A stretch of DNA of 31,917 nucleotides. Origin: Saccoglossus kowalevskii (Eukaryota; Hemichordata; Enteropneusta; Harrimaniidae). Where the stretch lies: NCBI RefSeq assembly GCF_000003605.2, contig NW_003107093.1, positions 15,923-47,839 on the forward strand, written 5' to 3'. Below the pieces are notes generated by a model that saw nothing but the letters and a program-made list of their open reading frames with translations, searched no databases and had not been told where the DNA came from. The translations under genes were made by a program, and so were the position numbers. Positions 22,316 to 31,917 of this stretch are shown here, in pieces (within the stretch, counting starts at the first letter, position 1; each line of letters starts with the position of its first letter).

Positions 22316-23065
22316 ATGTTTTTGGTACTGCTCTCACCCCATATGTTTCGCCTGTTTGTATGTACTTAGTTTTGTATTGATGTTTTAGTTGTCATCCTTA
22401 TTTAATTGTTTTGCTATTCTTGACTATATAAATATTTTAAGTGTAAACTGCCATGTTTTGAAATTACTTTCACCAGTGTGCTGAGTTTATTTTATTCAAG
22501 TGTGTGTAGTCATTGGTTGATGACGGTTACAACTGCTTATTTTGCTTATTGTGTAAATCGTTTTCGCCATGTTTGTTCATATGAGTCCATGTCTCGCGCA
22601 TGCGTGTTGCGACGAACACCGCCCTTTCATAGGAGCAGTGGAAACATTGCTTTGTGCATGCAAATACGCTACTGATAACCTCTAACTGCAAGAGATAACG
22701 TTCAAATTCGCCTCGTGATGCAATATTGAGGTTTCTTCTGTTGAACCCAAAGAATGTTTACAAAATGTGAGTGTGTAAGCTTTACAGACTTCATTGCCGT
22801 ATAGACATCTTTGTTTAGTTGAGCAATCTCAAACAAAGTGCAAAACGTTTTAATCTGAGTGTTATCATAAATGCCAAATTGTTGTCTAATTGAACAATAT
22901 TTTAATGAGCCTTTGACTTATAACAAATTTACACATATGAGATTTTTCATTCATACTGATTACCGGATACCACTCTGAAATAAATACAGTCAGATAGTTG
23001 CGGCGAATATTGAAACATATGTGCACTTCCAGTTGACTCGTAAACTTAAATTGACTTAGTTCTGA

Positions 23066-26000
23066 CTATGATTGAACTTCCTCTTCTTCGATAATTGGCC
23101 TTTTCATTATTATAGGATCTGAAAATATAGTTACATGAAGAAAAATAGGTTATGATCAATACCGCCCTATCAACGGCGCCCTCTAGTGACAGAGCGCTTC
23201 AAATCAATGTCGTCCCATAAAATATACTTCGTTGTGTGGTCATTTAGAATTTAAAATTTTTTTCAAAATCACATTTTTTATTTATTTACAGTGTCTCTTT
23301 TACACCCTGCTACACACACCCGCCACGTCACTAAAGCGTATAATCGCTAGATAGCGCAATTTATTTGATAGGCCAATAACATCGTTAAGAAATAAATTTA
23401 GTATTGTTATTTCTACATTTGAGGTGGTTACAAGTGTATTTGTAATTGATTATCTCACCGCAGTTCATAATTGTACACGCCCACTTTCCGTCTTCCTGGC
23501 AATAACTGCAAATAAAACGTATATCAATGATACATTATCATGTTATGACAATATAGCGAATGGCGAGATTGTTGGTCTCACGTTTCAATCAGATCACCAT
23601 CCCCTCTGTCCAATATGTTTTAGATAAACACAGAAAAACTAGATATTAATTTGCAAGATAAGGGATGATTTTCATGATAAGGGATCCTTTAGATTTTAAA
23701 AGTTTACGACTTACATCCACCGCAAACGTGATACAGGGAATCAGTGTGAATTATTTTGGGAGACTTGTTGAATTACTGGTACACATCATTCGTGATTTGA
23801 TCCGAAACGTATTAAACTCATGTTGTGTCCCACAAAACAACCATAGACCTTCGAGGTCAAATCTAGAGTGAGTGTACAGAAGGAAGTGTTCCCTGCCGGG
23901 TAAACGTGCTGCAATATGTATATTTGATATAGGTGGTATTCACTCGCAGACACCATAAATCTAACGCCAAAAGCTACACTGCCAAATTTCAAGATAAATC
24001 GTTCTCATTTATGTTAATTTCGTATGGACGTGTATAATGACTGCATTGTAGGGATCACATGATTACAAAGTCACGTGAGATTTGTTTATTTCACATTCAA
24101 ACTCAGATAAACCGAAGACTTGTAAGGATGTGTTTTACCATATTCCAAATGTCCGATTATTAATAAATGGACACACCTGTGTCAACACCACGCTTTCCAG
24201 TGAAACTTGAATTTTTTTCTTTTACAAGTAATGGTCTAATATTTGCGTTTTAATATGTACTCACTGATGATGAATTATAATTTGGTAGCTTATTTCGATA
24301 GGTATGTGAGGTATATTTCTTATCAAATGTATTTGCCTTATGGCAATGTTAATTGATATTAATGACGTGTTACTGTGAATATATAAATCTACATAGCCTA
24401 AAGCTCTTACCATATCTCAAAATTTCATTTGGTTACATGTGGTGAAAAATCGTGTGTAATGACAAGATGTATGTCAGTAATTATTAGACCATTCTTATGA
24501 TTACTATTATTTTGTCTGAAATTATAATATTTCAGTTTAACATGGCTTTCTATTAATTTTTTTAAATGTCTATTTTGACTCATTTTATGCAGTTTTTCTC
24601 AAAAAAATACTTTATAATGGAAACAAATTCGAATAGTTGATGACGTGTCAAAATCAATAATTATGTAACGAAACAAATATTGGCGAAGAACAGAAATTAC
24701 AGACTATTTCTTGTTGAAGGCGAATGGTGAGATATTGATTCGAAAGTTGTATTATTACTTGTTGTAATTCTAATAATGAAACATGCAGGTAAAAGCGGAC
24801 ACCATTTCTGTTTATTTATTTATTATTTAATTTATGTATCGGCAACAACTCTTTCTCAAACTATATTATTGAATATAATATATATAATTAAATTATTAAT
24901 TAGTCTAAGATCTATCTTAAATTCGGTTTTGGTGTGACCGTAAAAATCCCAATTGGAAAACATCGATTGTACTTGATACGTGAAGTAAACCATTATACAG
25001 GCTGTACTGTGTATGAGACTGATATCTGGTTATTGCTCATATTAATTGAATAAGTTGTTATAACTGTAGTGTCTGATGAATTTCATCTAAACTTTCCAGT
25101 GACCAGATAGTAATTTGACAGGTTGTAATTGAAATGTGCACGTGCATGTGACTAAATACAGTAACCTGACGATAATTGAAGTTACCTGCCAGATGTAACA
25201 TATTATTTAACCATACGTTATATAAGATGAGGTGATATGTTATAAAGTTCAGAAGAGGTGCAAGGTATATCCAGGTAGCATCGTTATATTGGTATATTAC
25301 ACTCACCACGTGTTACAATCTTCTTTGCGAGTTTCACCGTACTGATATTGCTTCCCATCATGCACACACAGGTGTACAGGCTCCATGCACGCTGTTCCAC
25401 AGTTACTGCCACTTGGACAACATTTCTCACTTCCTGGACAATCAAAGTCAGTTTGACATTTGTAAAAGCAAAATCCTTTTGGATTGGTTTCCAGTTGATA
25501 GCCGGGTACTAAGGGACACTCGCCGGATTTCTCGGTAGCATCTGAAAAAAAAAACACGAAGCTCGTCGAATATAATTATTCATTTATAATGTGAAGCCCT
25601 TCCTCACCCAACCCCAGATGAAACTGAATTGATTGTTGAATAAATATTGCCGAATTTAAATTATTTACATTACCTAGTATTATAAAATAGCTTAACCACA
25701 GAATTATAATAATTATTTTTTTTAGTTTAAAAAAAAAGCAAGAAAGTTTAGAAATAGGTAAAAATAGGGTATATTTTTAAATATCTAAAAATTAGCTCTT
25801 CAAACAAGAAACCTGGCGACTACTAACTGTGATTTATTCCATGTTTCATTTGAATCGATATTATACTTGTTTTAGAGAAATTCGACTAAACATGTATCTG
25901 TGGAAAAGCTAAAGATAGGCTAACTTATGTAAATTAGATTATTAAATACATAGCAGTAACCAGGGTTTGGGTCTAATGCCACGTGGTGTAAGAGCTATAC

Positions 26001-28634
26001 ATCATATACATCATATATTATAATGTTAATTTACAGTTTACAGTTGAATTCAGTGAATTAGATATGCTGACATAATGAATTAGATCATGTGACATAAATG
26101 GTCAGTTGATATGTTAGCCATATGTCTTGTCCGATGCCTTGATTGTTGCACTGGTCACATGCAGGCTTTTGAAAAAACAGATGAAAACGCTAAAAACTGA
26201 ATAATTAGTATGCAAATTAGATAATTAATATGCACATCGTGCAACCCAAAACTAATCAGACCTGTGGATCATCCGAGAATCTGTGTGTCATTGTAATATG
26301 TTATTAAGCGATTTCCGAGAAACAAGCGAAAAAGCTTAAAATTGGTAAATTAATATGCAAATTAGGTAATTAATATTTACTTTACAGCTTGCTACCAAAA
26401 TTACTCGGTTCTCCGAATTATTCAAGAGCCTCTGTACTGCGGGAATTGTTAAAAAGAGTAGGTCCATGTTCAAGAAGGGAAGAATAAACCGCGTATGAAC
26501 TGCAACTGCAAGATGAACTGCAAGATGACTTTATTGAACGAACTGAAGAAGAGAGGTTCGTTTCCTACTTGCCCTTGAACATGACTGGTTACAATGGATA
26601 TGGCCTTGTACATATTGACGAAAAATAAACGAGTTGATTGGTCATGATGATTTTAACGAGCTTGACATTTGGTTGAAATTAAATCAACCTCATTGGCTGG
26701 ATAATTCTCAGTCAGAATCCTAAATTGTTATAAAGCTCGGTAATTTTCCGATATAATAATTATACATTAAGGTAAAATAAGTGGTTCTTGAGATATCAGT
26801 GAACAGTCACTCAAACTTGCACACATAAATATAGACACACTAACTGAAAAGCCCCCCCCCCCTCCCAAAAAAAAACAAAACAAAACAAAACAAAAAAAAC
26901 ATATACATACAAAACTAAATTATGGAATGGCGATAATCATATTATAATAATGATAATAGTAATCTGTCAATCTGACAGTTATACACTGAAACGCATTGCA
27001 ATATTAGTACACGACTTATATTGGTGGGCAACAGCAAATCATTGTATGCATTATGTCTGGGGAAATTATTGGTTTATATATTATACACTATGAAGAAAAT
27101 TGGCACTTTGTTAAATCGCCAATAAATTATTTAGGCCACGGTGTCGCTAACTATTGGGAAAATCAAGTACTTTTAGTTCAGTCAGGGAGTAAAATACGTG
27201 GTAAAATATAATTGTACAAACCATCACAGCAGAATCGTACTTTGTAGTCTTGGCAAACGCCGTCGGGTTGATCGTCATTAATACAAGCAAAACCGCGAGT
27301 TGGACTCATGAACAGAAATACTTCACCAGTCTGGTCAGCCGGAGTTCCATCCAACGTGACTACATCAATGCTAACTGGGTTATCACACATTGTACCAGGA
27401 AACGCATCTTCCAAATCAGGTAATGTCTCCCAGTCACCTGTCTTACTAGAATCGTCTTTGTCCATCCATTTGGTCCAGTGTTCACATTCGATGATTTCTG
27501 TTGAAATATGGTATGCGTTTACGCATGTACTATGACTAACCGACATTGCATTTAGTATACACGCTCCACAAGAAGTTGAATTGAACATAACAATTCAATG
27601 TAAAAGTATGATTTAACAAAAAATATGCGTAATCTAGTAAAACATGGAATGAAATGATATATTAATGAATTTAAATACTGTGTGTAATAATGGTTACCTG
27701 GGCAACAGAACCTCACTTTGTAGTTGTCACACAAATCGTCATCTTGATCGGCGTTCAGGCAAGCAAATCCGTTGATTACGTCATAGCTGAAGATTACGTC
27801 ACTGGTCATATCAGCTGGTAGTCCGCTCGTTATTGAAACAGCTTGGATTTTACTCGGACGTTCACATATTTCGTACTCGTCACATAAACGCGACAAAGTT
27901 TCAATGTCGCCTAGCTCATCGACTGTAGGGTCATCCACGTTAATCCACTCTGTCCATTCACCGTCACAGGGCGGAGGTTCAATCTCGTCTATATAAATAA
28001 ATAAAAAGCAACACTTACTAGTAATTTAACACACCAATTTACGAATAGAACGCTTAAAACTCCTCGGAAGGAATTAAAACAAAGAAAACACATACAAAAC
28101 AAAACTCACAAAATATACGAAAAATAATTACAAAAAATACAATTATAAAATGCAGAATTCAAGATATAACACTGCAATAGGCAAAAAGATAATGGTAGTT
28201 GTTGGTAGTGGTATCTATAAATTGAGCCATTGGCCATTAGACGCCACATATGAAATATTACTACGTATTTTACTAAATTAGTTTGTTTAAAACATGATTT
28301 ATGTTGTTTTTCAGCAACGGTTCGCTACATAATTGATTCATAATAATACTATATATATAAGCTCTAATATGTAACAATTAAACTTTCTATTTAATTTTAA
28401 TTAATATGTTAATTTGCGAAGCTTATAATGCATGCTCTTTGGTGCAGTGAATTATTAAACATAAAGCTCCTGATGAGTGAGGTACTTGTACCTTACGAAA
28501 CAGTGCTGTCGAGTTTCAATATTCATGTAGTTGTGTATTAATTCCTCTGTCACCGTATTCACCCGCTCTACATATACTTTGTATTGAGCACTTTTGTTTT
28601 GGAATAATCGACTTTCGTATTTACATATATTTCG

Positions 28635-28685
<51 letters not shown>

Positions 28686-30304
28686 ATCTATATATATATA
28701 TGTGTGTAAAAATGTCAATTTATTACATGTGGAATACACAAAACGAAAAAAAAAAAAAAACTTCGCAAGATGATATACATGAAAATCGAGTGAAAATAAA
28801 ACATTTACAGTACAACTCCGAGTCATTTTCGGCGATCTCGCGAGAAAGCAAAAGGTTTGATACAGCGCATGATACTGAGCATGCGTGTATTAGTAGTGCA
28901 AAGTAAACTAAATACAGCCACCGAAACTAAATATCTCGATGTATATTTTAAAGTAGAATTTAAATTGCATTATTAGAAGCCAGTTTGAGGGACATTTCAG
29001 TTTTTGGTAAATTAAAGTAAACTGTTAAAACATGACATCGTATAATTAAGAGTTACCATGGCAACAAAACCTGACTTTGTAATCTTCACAATATCCTTCC
29101 GCTTGTTGACTATTTCTACACACGAATCCCACCAATGGGCTATACTGTGAAAATATGTCACCGGTGCTCGATGCGGGGTTATCATCAAGAGTCTGTACCT
29201 CCAAAGCATAAGGTCGTGGGCAGAGGGCGCTGTTTGGATATTGACTGATTAGATCAGTTAACATCTCCCAGTCACCAGTGCCAGATGGATTGTCACGATC
29301 GAACCACTGAGTCCAGTCATCTGGACATTCTGTAATAAATAACGATGTGCGTTAAAGCTAAGTTTTTGTGCACAATTTTTCACATTGGTATGAACCAAAT
29401 AATTTTGAGGCAAATTAAAATCAAGTTAAAATTTTGGCTTTAATTGTGATATTTTTCAAATGTTTAATTAGTCCCAGACACAGACTCTTGTACTACAATA
29501 TATCTCGATATTTAAAAATGTAATTTTCTGAGAATACATTCTTTACCAAAGAAACTGAACCCATCCCTAGGACAATTAAAACGACTAACGCTACAGAGGG
29601 GGGAGGGGGCAAGGGTTATTTTCGCTCAACGTAATTGCAATATTTTTTTGTTCGTACAACGTAAGTTGATAAAATAAATTCCGTAATTCTGTAATCATAG
29701 GCTAGACGTACAACGTAATCAATCAAATATTTTGTTCGTACACTGTAAAAATGTGTCATTTTTCTCGGTACGTACAAGAATCTACTTCCAAATAAAAAAG
29801 TCGTAAAGAATAATCCAGGGAAATTACGTTTTCGAAACTGTAAACGACTAGATTCACTACAAAATTCTGCCCTGCCCCCTACAAACGACATTGTAATAAT
29901 GACACTCTCACTTATCGACTGATATGTTCAATAAACCAATTTTACAAAGCGCTATCGTACAAGGATTCAAGATACCTGTGTCCAATTATCATACCTGTTC
30001 TAGGGCAGCATATGCCATCGTTACATGTGAATCCATGAGAACACGTGTTATTGGCTTCACATTGTAGTACGTTTCCATCGGAGCCAAGTAGCGGCAAACC
30101 TTCTGGGCAGCTCATGTTGTTCACAATTTCCGGTTGTGTGATCTCAAATTCATCTGTTTCATTAATTTCCAAATTTACTTCTTGGTATTTATGCCCTGTG
30201 GTTAGCTTGGCTGCTTCTGGGCTGGAAATCTCAATTTGACTGATTACATTTGGTGTTAATAATAATACACATGCCACAAACCGATGAACGTTATTGGCAA
30301 CCAT
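23066..30304 (-). CDS. Predicted secreted multidomain protein: lustrin-type, three WxxW, WAP and VWC/pacifastin-like modules (complete, 494 aa)
   Basis: Exons in transcript order: 30304-29995, 29329-29057, 27988-27698, 27497-27222, 25541-25307, 23505-23459 and 23118-23066 (TAG at 23068-23066). Phases agree at every junction. Residues 1-23 form a signal peptide (FVACVLLLTPNVIS core). Residues 66-101 hold six Cys in a lustrin-type pattern (CPEGLPLLGSDGNVLQC...CNDGICCP). Three WxxW domains (the Mucin-2/CILP repeat) start at DDWTQW (109), EWTEW (206) and HWTKW (299), each ending YKVRFCC. Residues 392-435 are a WAP four-disulfide core with eight Cys (CPGSEKCC). Residues 442-477 are a six-Cys module matching CNxCxC...G...CTxxxC, as in VWC or pacifastin domains. 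An acidic tail (EEEEVQS) ends it. Three N-glycosylation sequons lie at 48, 63 and 85. The donor after exon 4 (GTTTGT) is weak. I chose the ATG at 30304 because the frame upstream has only TTG and crosses a splice acceptor. WAP and pacifastin modules hint at protease inhibition in the extracellular matrix or mucus; that is inference. Confidence 0.87.
23175..23190 (-). promoter_or_regulatory. CTCF-like motif (weak)
   Basis: The reverse strand reads GTCACTAGAGGGCGCCG, close to the core CCASYAGRKGGC of bilaterian CTCF sites. It lies in the last intron of the secreted-protein gene, near the boundary with RFT1. A single motif match is weak evidence. Confidence 0.2.
23506..25306 (-). other. Intron 5 of the secreted-protein gene
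   Basis: It interrupts the six-Cys module inside the CNTC motif (phase 2). AT-rich, with no second module found. Open frames at 23665-23871 and 23786-23992 show no domain. Intron 6 (23119-23458) contains the CTCF-like motif only. Confidence 0.5.
26165..26425. repeat. Two diverged ~146-bp tandem units with an octamer-like core
   Basis: Unit A (from about 26165) and unit B (from about 26310) share GAAAA(C/A)GCT(A/T)AAAA, then TATGCAAATTAGRTAATTAA, then a (C/T)CGAGAAT/CTCCGAAT tail with a CTCTGT/ATCTGTGT end. ATGCAAAT is the POU/octamer motif, here part of a repeat. A similar core lies near 9399. Confidence 0.55.
26852..26900. repeat. Poly-C plus (CAAAA)n tract
   Basis: A C run with one T interruption (26852-26866) is followed by A-rich CAAAA repeats to about 26900. 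Confidence 0.85.
27989..29056 (-). other. Intron 2 of the secreted-protein gene
   Basis: AT-rich, holding the (TCTA)n microsatellite and an A run near 28748. No missed WxxW exon was found in it. Intron 3 (27498-27697) is short and featureless. Confidence 0.5.
28636..28699. repeat. (TATC)n microsatellite with (TA)n tail
   Basis: An uninterrupted TCTA tetranucleotide run of about 12 units passes into TATATATATA and ends before GTGTG. Confidence 0.98.
29627..29748. repeat. Two copies of a ~38-bp unit spaced 84 bp
   Basis: CAACGTAAT...CAATATTTTTTTGTTCGTAC...GTAA at 29627-29664 recurs with substitutions at 29711-29748, and GTACAACGTAA occurs three times in the region. It lies in intron 1 of the secreted-protein gene (29330-29994), which also has a G-rich run at 29597-29609. 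Confidence 0.6.
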
Positions 30305-30345
30305 CGCGTTCTTCAAACTATGTATGGAATTCAGAGATTGAGAAA
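30305..30345 (-). other. 5' UTR part of the first coding exon of the secreted-protein gene
   Basis: The minus strand has an acceptor TTTTGTTGACAG just before 30345, so the ATG-bearing exon is probably preceded by a non-coding leader exon. The context at the ATG is ACGCGATGG, favourable for initiation. Confidence 0.5.
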
Positions 30346-30731
30346 CTGTCAACAAAACCAATGTTCAACATATCTCAAAATAATGATTGGACCAGATGGA
30401 GATGGTTAGGATAAGAGTTGTCATGCCTGGGTTGGTTTCTACTAGTATCATTGATAATGGTAGCTTATCAAACAATACAAAAACACAAATCCTTATTAAA
30501 CAAGTGGTGCGAAATTTCCGATCAAAGTGTCTTGGAATTGGAATTGTTGGATTAGTATAAAACTTCCCTGAAAAAATAAAAACACACATAACGGGGAGGG
30601 GCTTTGGTCGTCAATATTCGAGCCATGATGAAGTATATATAGATTTTGGAAGGTTCTGGTCAAGTGGAAAAATATAGGATTACAGACCCCTTTTGGATAC
30701 AGCAAGCAATAGAGTACACTACAATACTTAC

Positions 30732-30789
30732 GCTTGTGACTGTCACACTCGTCCAACTGACACGTGGTCTGTAATATCGGGTATATATA
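30732..30789 (-). promoter_or_regulatory. Candidate TATA promoter and leader exon of the secreted-protein gene
   Basis: TATATATA at 30782-30789, followed on the minus strand about 50 bases later by a strong donor, GTAAGTATT, after 30732. This fits a short leader exon (roughly 30755-30732) spliced to 30345. The transcription start is not visible in sequence; this is a prediction. Confidence 0.35.
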
Positions 30790-31917
30790 GAAGCGACAGA
30801 AAGTCACCGAGTTTTTTGCTATAGCAATCATAATGTTAATACAGTTTGTGATTGGTATTATTAAACGTCATATGCACGTCATATCATATGGTGTGACTAG
30901 ATGTAATTACGCTAAGTGTGGACTGAAAGTAAAGAGTTTTGATTGCTATAAATATGATCCATCCGGTTTCGTCGTATAAGTTTGTTGTGTTGCCTTGAAT
31001 TCGAGTTTGATTGACTATTGTAAAATGATGCGGTTGATATTGTGAATGGATACAAACAAGAGAGCATGGTTTGTTGTAAAACATTTTTTTTTTTTTTACG
31101 GCAAACATAATTACAAATCACTCTTTTTTAAATTATGGGTACGCATTGTTTCTATGTGTAACAATGTCAAACATCCCTGCTTTTCAAGGGTTTACATTGT
31201 CGTCTATGGTAAGTGTATGACTTCTATTAATACTATGGTATGTCGTTGATAAAGAACGTGTTTTCGTGAGTTTAAAGGGCGATCGTCGCGCAGCGCGTGT
31301 TCGAATTTCATGTAAATAAACAATGTAATTTACACGCGTTGTATACGTCGCTATGAGTCCCATATCGAACAGGACGCGACACGACGATTGCCACCCTTTA
31401 ACATTATCGGCGTCTCTTTGGTCTGCCAACGACAGATGCATTTGGGAAACATGCCACATTCTGCAACTGTTATGCGTAAAAAATCACACTACTCCGAACA
31501 ATCACATGGCAATTTCACGCATAAATGCGCAAATAAAATAGAAAACAAAACAACAACATTGAAGTACACGTTACGGTGGATGAATTTCATCTCACTAATA
31601 ACTTATAATTAATATCAATTTTAGCGTGTCTTAATATAAAACAAATCATTATAATAATGGCTGGACGTAGAGTTAAATTTTCAAATATGGTCTTCACGGT
31701 GTACAGATGTCCGTCACATACATTACAATGCATTTTCATCACATGTGGAAAAGTAATTATTGTTCAGGTAATTAAAAATATTCCCAGTCATGTTTCTCTG
31801 AATGTGACATGTGCTTTTCGGGTATTTTACCATTCAGAACCGCACGAATACAAAAACACACAAACAAGACTGCTATTTGTTTAACGAACCATGTGTTTTG
31901 CTGGAAATAATTACTGT
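30790..31917. other. Right flank of the window
   Basis: Upstream of the secreted-protein gene. Apart from the TTAA MITE I see no gene; the open frames at 31353-31541 and 31657-31884 are short and unlike any family. A T run lies near 31085-31097. Confidence 0.5.
31272..31401. mobile_element. TTAA-flanked MITE, 122 bp
   Basis: TTAA lies at both ends (31272-31275 and 31398-31401). The ends are imperfect inverted repeats: left AGGGCGATCGTCGCGC..GTGTTCGAA, right (reverse complement) AGGGTGGCAATCGTCGTG..CTGTTCGAT. It is CpG-rich with no coding capacity. A TTAA target fits piggyBac or Kolobok transposases. Confidence 0.75.

Larger units (their letters stand above)
25542..27221 (-). other. Intron 4 of the secreted-protein gene
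   Basis: AT-rich. Apart from the ATGCAAATTAG repeat and the C10/A-rich tract listed separately, I see a short GATGAACTGCAA tandem near 26510-26525 and no exon. Confidence 0.5.

Noticed and set aside
30305-30361. Upstream extension of the secreted-protein frame starting at 30361
   Set aside because: The first codon is TTG, and a splice acceptor (TTGACAG) lies inside the extension; the ATG at 30304 begins a proper signal peptide.
31657-31884. 75-codon + strand frame at the right edge
   Set aside because: No domain, signal peptide or splice context supports it.
1-31917. tRNA or rRNA genes
   Set aside because: No convincing B-box (GGTTCGANTCC) with a paired A-box, and no rRNA-like conserved blocks, were seen on either strand.

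Overview
The window is animal (metazoan) nuclear DNA. It is AT-rich, with spliced genes, GT-AG introns, long non-coding stretches and many small DNA-transposon-like repeats. I reconstructed three protein genes by joining exons whose splice phases agree, and two of them are complete. The low GC, the repeat style and a secreted protein with lustrin-like, WxxW and WAP modules suggest a marine invertebrate, perhaps a lophotrochozoan such as a mollusc. That placement is inference; no species can be named from the sequence.

Layout. (1) Positions 226-3555, + strand: the last seven exons of SFMBT, the Polycomb-type MBT protein, with the SLED domain, a basic/acidic low-complexity linker, a nine-histidine run and the C-terminal SAM domain. 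The MBT repeats lie to the left of the window. (2) 3556-8900: a long 3' flank without a convincing gene, holding a foldback repeat and a MITE. (3) 8901-20757, - strand: a complete 13-exon RFT1 gene (543 aa) for the ER membrane protein needed for N-glycosylation. Its introns hold a 32-bp minisatellite, a TA-flanked MITE, a G-rich tract and a tiny hairpin insertion. (4) 20758-23065: intergenic, with a second tiny hairpin insertion, palindromes and a GC-rich patch with unassigned reading frames. (5) 23066-30304, - strand: a complete seven-exon gene for a predicted secreted 494-aa protein: signal peptide, lustrin-type cysteine module, three WxxW (CILP/mucin-2 type) domains, a WAP four-disulfide core, a six-cysteine VWC/pacifastin-like module and an acidic tail. 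(6) 30346-31917: its probable 5' leader and promoter, and a TTAA-flanked MITE.

The genes do not form one pathway: SFMBT acts in chromatin, RFT1 in ER glycosylation, and the third product is extracellular. SFMBT1 and RFT1 are also neighbours in human (3p21.1, from general knowledge), so this looks like an old bilaterian gene linkage. The most unusual observation is a pair of very short palindromic insertions sharing the termini CACAGTCC...GGACTGTG, each flanked by its own perfect 7-bp direct repeat.
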